From Pseudomonas anguilliseptica (GTDB taxonomy: Bacteria; Pseudomonadota; Gammaproteobacteria; Pseudomonadales; Pseudomonadaceae), in contig NZ_FNSC01000001.1 in assembly GCF_900105355.1 (NCBI RefSeq), forward strand, positions 3,038,001-3,102,000: a stretch of DNA of 64,000 nt, given 5' to 3'. Both the position numbers and the translations under genes were made by a program. The notes beneath the pieces were generated by a model. That model was given only the letters and a program-made list of their open reading frames with translations. It made no database searches and was not told where the DNA came from. This document shows, one piece after another, positions 16,836 through 25,040 of the stretch; position 1 is the stretch's first letter; the number at the start of each line of letters is the position of its first letter.

Positions 16836-17971
16836 ACAGATTCTTACCAACGCGCGGATCGTCACCGCCGAACAGGAGTTTGTCGGCACCCTGGTGCTGC
16901 ATGACGGCCTGATCGCCCAGGTGGAAGAGGGCGTCAGCGGTTTGTCGCAGGCGCAGAACTTGAACGGTGATTACCTGCTGCCCGGCTTGGTCGAGCTGCA
17001 CACCGACAACCTGGAAAAATACATGAGCCCTCGGCCGGGGGTGGATTGGCCCTCGGCCTCGGCGGTGCTGACCCATGATGCGCAGATTGCCTCGGCGGGC
17101 ATCACCACGGTGTTCGATGCCCTGGCGATTGGCGACGTCAACCCGCGTGGCAAACGCATGCAGCAACTGCCGGCGATGCTCGAGGCGATTGCTTCAGCGG
17201 CAGCGGCCGGGCATCTGCGCGCCGATCACCGCCTGCACCTGCGCTGCGAGGTCTGCCACCCGGAGACTCTCGCGGTGTTTCGCGATCTGGTCGAGCACCC
17301 GCTGGTACAACTGGTCTCGGTGATGGACCACGCGCCGGGCCAGCGCCAGTTCGCCAAGGAAGACAAATACCGCGAGTACTACATGGGCAAGTACCATCTC
17401 AGTGCTGCGGAGATGGATGCCTTTATCGTCGAGCAGGTGGGCAACTCGCGGCAGTACAGCGACCGTCAGCGTCGCAGCATCGTTGCCGATTGCCAGGCCC
17501 GCGGTATTTCCGTGGCCAGCCACGATGACGCCACCCTGGCCCATGTTCAGGAGTCGGCCGGCTTCGGCATGTCCATCGCCGAATTCCCCACCACCCTGGA
17601 AGCCGCCAAGGCCAGTCACGAGCTGGGCCTGAAGGTGCTGATGGGCGCGCCGAATATCGTGCGCGGCGGTTCGCACTCCGGCAATATCGCCGCCGCTGAA
17701 CTGGCTCAGCAGGGTGTACTGGATATCACTCTCCAGTGACTACTACCCGGCCAGCCTGCTGCAGGCCGCTTTGCTGCTGGCCGGGCAGGATAACGGCTAT
17801 GATCTGCCGCGAGCGATTGCCACCGTCAGCCGCGTGCCGGCACAAGCGGCGGGGCTGCATGATCGTGGCGAAATTCGCGTCGGTTTGCGTGCCGACCTGG
17901 TGCAGGCGCAGGTGCACGGGGGCCAGGCGGTGATCCAGCAAGTCTGGCGACAAGCGAAAAGGGTGTTCTGA
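16825..17971 (+). pseudogene. phnM: Ribose-1-phosphonate 5-triphosphate diphosphatase PhnM, +1 frameshift
   Basis: An amidohydrolase-fold enzyme that removes pyrophosphate from the phosphonate intermediate. Start 16825 has AGGAG 8 bases upstream; the ATG at 16819 is too close to it. Metal-site blocks GLVELHTDNLEKYMSPRPGV, DHAPGQRQF and SVASHDDATLAHV are intact. At 17721-17740 the sequence GATATCACTCTCCAGTGA ends the frame; without the A at 17728 it reads D-I-L-S-S-D-Y-Y, the conserved PhnM segment, and continues ASLLQAALLLAGQ to 17971. About 80 C-terminal residues with a metal-ligand Asp would be lost. The stop overlaps phnN. Confidence 0.9.
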
Positions 17972-18609
17972 TGAGTGGCCGGTTGATCTATCTGATGGGG
18001 CCTTCGGGCTCGGGCAAGGACAGCCTGCTGAATGCCGCGCGCGAGCGCCTGGCCGAACGGGGTTGTGTGATCGCCCGGCGGGTCATCACCCGCTCGGCGG
18101 AAGCGGTGGGCGAGGACGCCATTGGCGTGTCGCCGGCCGAATTCGACCAGCAGGAGGCCGCCGGTGCCTTTGCCCTGAGCTGGCGCGCCAACGGCCTGGC
18201 CTATGGCATTCCCCGGCAGATCAATGACTGGCTGGCGTCGGGGCAGGATGTGCTGGTCAATGGCTCGCGCGGCTATCTGCCTCAGGCGCGCCAGCGTTAT
18301 CCCGAACTGCTGGCGATCCTGCTGCAGGTGGATGAAGCAGCCCTACGCCAGCGCCTGCAAGCGCGCGGCCGGGAAAGCGCCGAGCAGATTGAGGCCCGCC
18401 TGGCGCGCAGCCGCTACTTTGTATCGGCCATCCCTCGGGCTGCAGGAGTTGCGTCTGTGGGAGGCGCTTTAGCGGCGACGGTCGCGGCTGAAGCCCCTCC
18501 CACGGCAGCACCAGTTGAGAGCACCATTGTTTTGGATAACTCCGGCCCGCTCGACCAGACCGTCACCCAGCTGCTGCAACTGCTTAGCGATGCCCGTGCA
18601 TGCGCTTGA
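17971..18609 (+). CDS. phnN: Ribose 1,5-bisphosphokinase PhnN with an in-frame REP insertion
   Basis: 212 residues. Phosphorylates ribose 1,5-bisphosphate to PRPP, the end of the C-P lyase pathway. It has P-loop YLMGPSGSGKDSLL, then RRVITR and WRANGLAYGIP of the guanylate-kinase-like fold. Residues about 154-184 (IPRAAGVASVGGALAATVAA and on) are foreign to the family; the DNA under residues 162-178 is a Pseudomonas REP palindrome. Before and after it the family pattern (EARLARSRYF ... TIVLDNSGPLDQTV) is normal. The frame stays open, so a longer, possibly active enzyme is made. It overlaps phnP by 10 bases. Confidence 0.9.
   Translation: MSGRLIYLMGPSGSGKDSLLNAARERLAERGCVIARRVITRSAEAVGEDAIGVSPAEFDQQEAAGAFALSWRANGLAYGIPRQINDWLASGQDVLVNGSRGYLPQARQRYPELLAILLQVDEAALRQRLQARGRESAEQIEARLARSRYFVSAIPRAAGVASVGGALAATVAAEAPPTAAPVESTIVLDNSGPLDQTVTQLLQLLSDARACA
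18456..18504. repeat. REP palindrome inside phnN
   Basis: The left arm TGTGGGAGGCGCTTTAGCGG at 18456 (continuing CGAC) and the right arm from 18481 (GTCGCGGCTGAAGCCCCTCC, then CACG) form a long imperfect stem of the Pseudomonas REP type (GTGGGAGGGGCTTNAGCCGCGAC). Its length keeps the phnN frame open. Confidence 0.85.
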
Positions 18610-19349
18610 CCCTACTCGGCACCGGCGATGCGCGTCAGGTGCCGGTGTACAACTGCAGCTGCGCGGCCTGCGACAGCGCGCGGGTTTATCCCGCGCGGCG
18701 CCGTGGCCCCTGTTGCGCGCTGATCGAATGTGGCGCGCAGCGCTGGCTGATCGACTCGGGCCTGACCGATCTGTGCGAGCGCTTCCCGCCCCATAGCCTG
18801 AGCGGCATCCTGCAAACCCATTACCACGCCGACCATGCCCAGGGCCTGCTGCACCTGCGCTGGGGTCAGGGGCCGATTATTCCGGTGCATGGCCCGGATG
18901 ATCCAGAAGGCTTGGCCGACCTGTACAAGCACCCCGGTATTCTCGATTTCAGCCAGCCGTTTGCGGCGTTTGAGCGGCGGCAACTGGGTGAGTTGGGCGT
19001 CACGGCGCTGTCGCTTAATCATTCCAAGCTGACCTTTGGCTACTTGCTGGAGGGCGACGGTAGGCGTATCGCCTACCTGACAGACACCCTCGGCGTGCCG
19101 GACGGCAGCGCCGAGGTGCTGCGCCAACAGCCGCTGGATCTGCTGGTGCTGGATTGCTCCACCGCGCCGCAACCCATCGCCCCGCGCAATCACAACGACC
19201 TGACTCGCGCGCTGGAGGTTGTTGATCAACTGCAACCAAGGCAAAGCGTGCTGACCCATATAGGCCATAGCTTCGATGCCTGGCTGCTGGATAACCCCGA
19301 TGCCTTGCCGGCCGGCGTCAGCCTGGGCAGCGACGGGCTGCTGCTGTGA
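18600..19349 (+). CDS. phnP: Phosphoribosyl cyclic phosphate phosphodiesterase PhnP
   Basis: 249 residues, metallo-beta-lactamase fold. Opens 5-phosphoribosyl 1,2-cyclic phosphate, the product of PhnJ, to ribose 1,5-bisphosphate for PhnN. It begins MRLTLLGTGDARQVPVYNCSCAACDSAR, with a cysteine cluster used as a structural zinc site in known PhnP. The metal motif is THYHADHAQGLLHL, with later NHSKLTFGYLLE, YLTDT, DCST and LTHIGHS. It is the last gene of the operon; no clear terminator follows in 19350-19426. Confidence 0.94.
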   Translation: MRLTLLGTGDARQVPVYNCSCAACDSARVYPARRRGPCCALIECGAQRWLIDSGLTDLCERFPPHSLSGILQTHYHADHAQGLLHLRWGQGPIIPVHGPDDPEGLADLYKHPGILDFSQPFAAFERRQLGELGVTALSLNHSKLTFGYLLEGDGRRIAYLTDTLGVPDGSAEVLRQQPLDLLVLDCSTAPQPIAPRNHNDLTRALEVVDQLQPRQSVLTHIGHSFDAWLLDNPDALPAGVSLGSDGLLL

Positions 19350-19426
19350 GTTGCAGGCGCCTTGCCGCGGGGTAGGGTTGGCGGCACGCACCTGCTGCAC
19401 GTGGTGGCGTGCAGCAGCCTTGCGCC

Positions 19427-21683
19427 TTACCAGCGGTGGCTGGTGTTGCTGCTGCGCATCAACTGGCTGTACAGCGGGTAGTAGTCGCGGTTGAGCAGGT
19501 TCTGGATGCCCAGGCTCAGCTTGTCGGCATCGCTCAGGCGGTAGTCGCTGATCAAATCCAGCGTGCTGTAGCTGTGCACCTCGCGCCGGCCGAAGCTGGC
19601 CTGACCGTCCAGGCGATAGTCTTGACTGCCGATGTAGGTGGCCTGCAGGCGATTGCTCCAATCAGCGTTTGGCTGGTACTGCAGGTAGGCGGTCAGCTTC
19701 AGTGGTGGCACTCGGAAGCCGGTCATATCCCGCCAGTCGCCGTTGTCCGGCTTTTCGCGGCCCCGCATCCAGGTCAAGGTGCTGCCCACGCCCCAGACAT
19801 CATCCAGGCTCAGCCAGTCGACGCTGCCCTCGACGCCGTAGATGCGTTCCTGAGTACGGGAGAGGATCAGGCCGTTGTTGAAACTCTGCACATCGCCCAG
19901 GTCCGAGGTGGTGTAGAACAGTGCCAGCGAGGCCCGGGTCTGATCGCCGAGGGCGCCGCGCCAACCCAGCTCGTAGTTGTTGGTCTTCACTGGCTGCAGA
20001 TCGGAAGAGTCGATATTGAAGCCACGACGGGCGTTGCGGATCTGTACGCCGATGTCGGGCAGCTGGAAGCCCTGGCTGAACGCGGCATAGAGCTCTTGAT
20101 CGGGAATGGGGGCATACACCACACCGAGGTTGTATAGCAGATCGTCGTAACGGATCGTGCCGCCCGGCACGGTCGCAGGGCTGGCGTTGTGGATCTCGGA
20201 GAGCGGGACGAAGTCGTCAAAGCGGGCAGTGGCGTATTCGTAGCGCAAGCCGCCGTCGACCGACCATTGGTCGTTGAGGCGGTGTTGCAGCTGGGCAAAG
20301 GCGCCGCTGCTGAGGGTGGTCAGCTCCGGCAAGTAGGTCATCTTGCCGATCTTTGCGTAGGCGGTGCCGCCGCTGGCGTCGTAGGCAGCCGGGTCGAAGA
20401 TATCGAGCGGCATATCGCTGCGTTCGTGGTTGAGGTCGCCGCCCCAGATCAGCTCGGTGCTCTCGCCCAGTGGCGTGCGCAGGGTCAGGCGGCTGCCGAC
20501 CACCTCGCTGTTCTGCATCACCTGGTCGACGAAGCGGCCGCGGACCGCCACGCCGCGGGCATCGAAGGGGGTGAATCGGGTGAAATAGTCGCGGTAGTAG
20601 AGTTGTGCCGACAGGCGACTGCCGAGCAGGTCGGTATGGCTGTATTCGAGGTTGGCCATGCTGTTCTTGATCTGGTTCTGCTCGTCCAGGCTGAGACCTG
20701 TGAGTGCCTGCGCGGGTACTGTGCCAGCCGGCAGTCTGGCCACTGCAGGGTCGGAGGTGTAATCGCTGTCCTGCTGGGCGTTGTAGTGACTGAGTGCGAG
20801 TTGGATGCGTTGCTCGTCGTCAATACGCAGACCGAGCTTGCCGCCGATATTAAAGACGTTGGAGTCGAACAGGTCGCCTTGGCTGGGCTCCGGCGCGATT
20901 CGCCGACCATCGGCGTCGAACGAACTGCCAATGTGCCGGGCACCAAAGTCGAGGGCGTAATCGAGTCGCTCCAAGGAGCCGGAAAAGTGATGTTGCAACT
21001 GCCCGCCGAGGCCTCTGTGGTCAAGCTGGGTCAGCGATGAAGTGCCGGTCAGTGTGGTTTCAGCGCGCATTTCACCGCCTGCCGGGCGGGTGGTGATGCT
21101 GACGATGCCGCCCGTGGCACCGGCGCCATAGATGGCACTGCTGCCGTGAGTCACCTCTATGCGTTCGATCAGTGCCGGGTCGATGTTGGCCAGGTTGCGT
21201 GAGGAGTCGCGGTTGGTGTTCAGTGGCACGCCGTCGACCAGGATCAGCATGGTGCGACCGCGCAGGGTTTGGCCGTAATCGGTGATGGTGCGGCTGGAGT
21301 CCGACAGGCCAGGAATGCTTTTGGCCAGTACGGTGGCCAGGCTGTCGGAGGCCATGCGCAGTTTTTCCAGCTGCTCCCGCTCGATCACGTCGACCTGACG
21401 CACCTGCGCCACCAGATCACTGGCGGTGCGCGACGCGCTCACTTCCATGGGCGCAAGCTCGATGGCTGCCACGGTGGCGTTCGGGGCATCTGCGGCGAGT
21501 GCGCGGGGCACCACGATATAGGTGTGATCGCCTTGTTGCTGCGCCTCGAGGCCGCTGTCTTTGAGCAGGTGGCGCAGAGCTTCGCGGGTGTTCAGGCGGC
21601 CACGCAGGGCCGGCGATTGCTTGCCGAGGGCGACATCGCTGGAGAACAGAATCTGGCTGTCAGATTCTGCTGCTAGTGGCCTA
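19427..21683 (-). pseudogene. IutA-like TonB-dependent receptor, 5' end removed at an IS630 element
   Basis: An outer-membrane siderophore receptor. On the minus strand the frame opens at the IS junction with AAESDSQILFSSDVAL, part of an STN signalling domain, then YIVVPRALAADAP. The plug follows (AKSIPGLSDSSRTITDYGQT, VDGVPLNTNRDSSR, IYGAGATGGIVSI) and then the barrel to 19427. The plug resembles aerobactin receptor IutA. The signal peptide, TonB start and first part of STN are missing, and no matching piece is found on the other side of the IS. The only start left is an internal GTG at 21514. It ends in Trp rather than the usual Phe. Probably dead. Confidence 0.85.
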
Positions 21684-22845
21684 TCTGGTTAATCCAATAA
21701 CTCATTCCGAATTACAGCCAGCTTTGCTCGATGCACGGAGCTGATAATCGACTCAGCCGTTTTGCTCCAGCGGAACGGCTTAGCCGAATGTTCGTTATGA
21801 GCCTCAATGAAGCGACGTATCGCCGCTCTCAGGTCAGCCACGCTGCTGAAGGCATCACGATAAAGCGCCCGTCTTTCCAGTTGCGCAAACCAGCCCTCCA
21901 CGGCGTTCAGCCACGAGGCGCTGGTCGGTGTGAAGTGCAGCTTGAAACGGGGATGCTTCTCCAGCCATTCCCTGACGGCAGCGGTCTTGTGAGTCGAGCT
22001 GTTGTCCAGAATTACATGCAGGTCCAGCTCGGCGGGGGTGCTGCGGTCGATCTGTCGAAGGAACTCCAAAAACTCCTTGGCCCTGTGCCGCTGGGTGATA
22101 CGGCCGATGACCTTACCCGTCAGGATGTCAAAGGCTGCGTACAGACTGGCCGTACCGTGGCGCTTATAGTCATGCGTCCGCCGCTCAATCTGCCCGGGCT
22201 TGAGCGGCAGCATGGGCTGTGTGCGGTCCAGCGCCTGGATCTGTGTTTTTTCGTCAACAGATAGCACCAGGGCGTTGTCGGGCGGATTCAAATAGAGCCC
22301 GACGACATCGACCACTTTGTCTGCAAAGTGCGGGTCGTTACTGATCTTGAAGGTTTTCAACCGGTGCGGCTTGAGGTCGGCAGCAGCCCACACCTGTGCG
22401 ACCTGCCAGATGCTGACCCCAGCGTACTTGGCCATCAACCGTAGGCTCCAGTGGGTAGCTTCGCGCGGGACTCGCTGGGTCGTCAGCGTCAGGATTTCCT
22501 TGATCTTCGCTTCGTTGAGCTTGCGAGGCGCTCCACTGCGCCGCAGGTCACTCAGCCCCTCCAGACCGGTCTCCTGGTAGCGTTTACGCCATTTGAAGAC
22601 CACTGGCGCAGAGACTTGCAGCTGCTCGCTGATCTCCTTGGGCGTGAGACCGTTGGCCAGCAGCAACAGAATTCTGGCCCGCTGGCCGATGCTCTGAGGC
22701 AGCGATCCCATGCGTAACCAGCCTTGCAGCATGTCGGCATCACTGGGACTCAAGAAGAATGGGGCTGCTGGCCGGGCCATATGGGAGCTCAATTCATGAC
22801 GATAGAGCGCGCAGTATACTGGCTCGGCATTGGATTAACGAATTT
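21684..22845 (-). mobile_element. IS630-family insertion sequence
   Basis: About 1.16 kb with one transposase gene. GTTAATCCAAT at 21688-21698 recurs inverted at 22829-22839, near each end. Both ends lie next to TA dinucleotides (21682-21683 and 22846-22847), in keeping with TA target choice of this family. The outer tips match poorly, so the exact ends are uncertain by several bases. Confidence 0.75.
21689..22792 (-). CDS. IS630-family transposase
   Basis: 367 residues. The N-terminal helix-turn-helix region has RARILLLLANGLTPKEISEQLQVSAPVVFKWRKRYQ, followed by a Winged-helix part (LRLMAKYAGVSIWQVAQVW). The DDE catalytic domain has LSVDEKTQ (first Asp), VILDNSSTHKT (second Asp) and TSASWLNAVEGWFAQLERR (Glu). 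Full-length with no frameshift, so the element may still be active. The stop codon lies inside the terminal inverted repeat. It is transcribed towards the truncated TonB receptor. Confidence 0.93.
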   Translation of the reverse strand: MSSHMARPAAPFFLSPSDADMLQGWLRMGSLPQSIGQRARILLLLANGLTPKEISEQLQVSAPVVFKWRKRYQETGLEGLSDLRRSGAPRKLNEAKIKEILTLTTQRVPREATHWSLRLMAKYAGVSIWQVAQVWAAADLKPHRLKTFKISNDPHFADKVVDVVGLYLNPPDNALVLSVDEKTQIQALDRTQPMLPLKPGQIERRTHDYKRHGTASLYAAFDILTGKVIGRITQRHRAKEFLEFLRQIDRSTPAELDLHVILDNSSTHKTAAVREWLEKHPRFKLHFTPTSASWLNAVEGWFAQLERRALYRDAFSSVADLRAAIRRFIEAHNEHSAKPFRWSKTAESIISSVHRAKLAVIRNELLD

Positions 22846-22982
22846 TACAGACAGTAACTAGGTGGATTAAGTGATCAGCGGCAACACAGATGCCCCGCAA
22901 CTGGCGCAGGATTGCACCTGGCGCTGCGTGAGCCCGCAGATTGCTAGAATTTTGCCGTGACGGAACAGGCGACGAGTGAGCT

Positions 22983-23669
22983 ATGCAACGCGACCATCGG
23001 GAGCAACTCAACCTCAGTTGGCAGGCCAATGCCGATGCCTGGACGGCGGCCGTGCGCGAGCAGCGTATTGAAAGCCGCCGACTGGTGACTGATGCAGCCA
23101 TCGTTCAGGCGATTCTCGCCCTGGCGCCCACGCGTGTGCTGGATCTGGGCTGCGGCGAGGGCTGGTTGTGCCGTGGGCTGGTCGAGCATGGTATTGAGGC
23201 GGTTGGCGTGGATGCTTCCGCCCCACTGATCGCCGTGGCTCAGCAGGCGGCGACAGGTGCGTCGCAGTACCGCGTATGTGGTTATGCCGAGCTGGAAAGC
23301 CAGGCAGGGCTGCTGGGCCGTTTCGATGTGCTGGTGGGCAACTTTGCCCTGCTGGAAGAGCCACTGGCGCCGACCTTGAATGCTCTGCATGGCTTGCTGG
23401 CCGCAGATGGCAGGCTGCTGATTCAGACCCTGCATCCCTGGCGTGCCTGCAACGATGCGAGCTATCGCGACGGTTGGCGGGTGGAAACCTTTGCCGGCTT
23501 CGGTGAGGGCTTTGCCCAACCGATGCCCTGGTTTTTCCGCACACTTGAGTCCTGGTTGGTGTTGTTCAGCGATACCGGCTGGCGCCTGCAATGGCTGCAG
23601 GAGCTGTTGCACCCGGAGAGCGAGCAGCCGGTTTCGCTGTTGATGCTGCTGAGTTCCGAGCGCAACTGA
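22983..23669 (+). CDS. Class I SAM-dependent methyltransferase
   Basis: 228 residues, cytosolic. SAM-binding motif I is VLDLGCGEGWLCRGL (about residues 54-68), followed by motif II acidic residue VGVDAS and DVLVGNFALLEEPL. The N-terminal REQLNLSWQANADAWTAAV matches the family of small-molecule or ubiquinone-type methyltransferases, but the substrate is unknown. GAGTGAG precedes the ATG. It starts about 135 bases beyond the IS630 element and is transcribed away from it. Confidence 0.85.
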   Translation: MQRDHREQLNLSWQANADAWTAAVREQRIESRRLVTDAAIVQAILALAPTRVLDLGCGEGWLCRGLVEHGIEAVGVDASAPLIAVAQQAATGASQYRVCGYAELESQAGLLGRFDVLVGNFALLEEPLAPTLNALHGLLAADGRLLIQTLHPWRACNDASYRDGWRVETFAGFGEGFAQPMPWFFRTLESWLVLFSDTGWRLQWLQELLHPESEQPVSLLMLLSSERN

Positions 23670-23686
23670 ACCGGCTGTGCTGCCTA

Positions 23687-24016
23687 TCAGTCGACGATAA
23701 ACAGCCGCGCTCCTTCGGTCGTGGATGAACGATGCGCTTCAGCCTGATCAGCCACCTGATAGCTCATGCCCGCCGTCATTACAAAGCGCCGGCCGTCCTC
23801 CAGCTCGGTGTGCAGTTCGCCTTCCAGACACAGCAGAATATGGCCCTTCTGACACCAGTGATCGGCCAGGTAGCCGGCGCTGTACTCGACCATGCGCACG
23901 CGGATGCTGCCGAAAACCTGGGTGCGCCAGTAGGCCATGCCGGTCTCGCCGGCATGTTCACTACGCTCAATCTGGCTCCAGTCGGTAACGCCGAATGGGA
24001 TATCGCTGATGTTCAT
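23687..24016 (-). CDS. Small cupin protein (DHCW-motif type)
   Basis: 109 residues. A single cupin beta-barrel: FGSIRVRMVEYSAGYLADHWCQKGHILLCLEGELHTELEDGRRF carries the H-containing motif 1 and the Gly/Glu turn, and motif 2 is MSYQVADQAEAHRSSTTEGARLFIVD. The Asp-His-Trp-Cys group recalls the family named for a DHCW motif, with the last two residues swapped. The Shine-Dalgarno GGATGAG fits the start at 24016. Substrate and metal are unknown. It lies 24 bases before the glutathione transferase gene's end, suggesting co-transcription. Confidence 0.8.
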   Translation of the reverse strand: MNISDIPFGVTDWSQIERSEHAGETGMAYWRTQVFGSIRVRMVEYSAGYLADHWCQKGHILLCLEGELHTELEDGRRFVMTAGMSYQVADQAEAHRSSTTEGARLFIVD

Positions 24017-24040
24017 GTGCTCATCCTTTAATCAGGTCAA

Positions 24041-24781
24041 TCAGTTGCGGCGCTGACGGTCTTCGGTATAGCTGCGCATCACCCACTGGCGGGCCGGATG
24101 GGCGTGCAGCTCATCGAGGAAAGCCTGGGTCTTGGCATCGTGCCCGGCAATGCCTTCCCATGGTGTACCAGCAGGGGTGAATAAGGGGGCGAACAGGGCG
24201 GCGGCGCTGATGTCGGCCAGGGTCAGCTGCTCACCGACCAGATAGCGCGATGGATCACCCTGGATGCGCGACTCGATCAGTGCCAGGCTTTCGAGCAGTT
24301 CGGCCTGGGATTTCGCCACACGCGGCGGCGTTACCCCATACAGGCGCTGCACACCGTTGATCAGCACCGGCTTCATCAGGTCGCGTAGGCCCAGCAGCGG
24401 GCGGTAGACCTTGAGCATGGCGTGCATCACCGAATCCCATTGCTTGATCTGGCCATACAGCCAGCGGCGTACATGCACGCCCATATGGTCGAACTGCGCT
24501 TCCAACTCCAGCACCTCGGCCCGTTGCGCGGCATCGGCTGGGAGTAGCGGCTTGTCCGGATAGCGCTGTTCCAGATAGAGGGCGATTTGCGTTGAGTCGC
24601 CGATCACCTGCTCGCCATCCTTGAGGATCAGCAGGGTGACGATGTCCGCCAGGCGCTTGCTCTTCAGCCGATGCAGGCCGGGGAAGAGGTTGTCGACCTG
24701 AAAGTCGAGGCCCTTGTGATCCAGGTGCCAGCGGGTTTTCTCGCAGTAGTGGGAAATCGGGAATTGGTAAAGCGTGCGCAT
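24041..24781 (-). CDS. Glutathione S-transferase family protein
   Basis: 246 residues. The N-terminal thioredoxin-like domain (residues 1-80) starts MRTLYQFPISHYCEKTRWHLDHKGLDFQVDNLFPGLH and has the cis-Pro/SNAIL-type region VIGDSTQIALYLEQRYPDKPL. The C-terminal helical domain (about 90-230) includes YLVGEQLTLADISAAALFAPLF. The SHYCEKTRW stretch puts a Ser or Cys at the usual catalytic position. GAGG precedes the start. Substrate unknown. A large palindrome lies between it and the upstream efflux gene. Confidence 0.85.
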   Translation of the reverse strand: MRTLYQFPISHYCEKTRWHLDHKGLDFQVDNLFPGLHRLKSKRLADIVTLLILKDGEQVIGDSTQIALYLEQRYPDKPLLPADAAQRAEVLELEAQFDHMGVHVRRWLYGQIKQWDSVMHAMLKVYRPLLGLRDLMKPVLINGVQRLYGVTPPRVAKSQAELLESLALIESRIQGDPSRYLVGEQLTLADISAAALFAPLFTPAGTPWEGIAGHDAKTQAFLDELHAHPARQWVMRSYTEDRQRRN

Positions 24782-24909
24782 GGTCGGCCCTCGGCAATGG
24801 TGCGCCGAGTGTACGGGCTGTTACGCCGACTACCCAGTCGTAACCGGTAGTCCAGGCTTTCGTTGGGGGAGGGGGCAGTACTGACCAGGGAGTTACAACT
24901 AAGAATCGG

Positions 24910-25034
24910 TTTACGATCTTGCGAGCTAGAGTCCTGCAAGGCAAAAACAGGCGAGGAAGCGGAGTGTACTGCTGTACATGAGCATTCCGAGCCTGTTTTT
25001 AACGCCGCAGGGCCGACGCGCAGCAGATCGTAAA
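24910..25034. repeat. 125-base compound palindrome (MITE- or REP-like)
   Basis: The ends TTTACGATCT (24910-24919) and AGATCGTAAA (25025-25034) are perfect inverse complements. Inside them AAAAACAGGC and GCCTGTTTTT pair perfectly, and the centre has a TGTAC...GTACA hairpin. It begins 6 bases after the efflux permease stop (25041, minus strand) and could stop or protect that transcript. From memory this sequence is common in Pseudomonas intergenic DNA. Confidence 0.75.
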
Positions 25035-25040
25035 TAGGTT

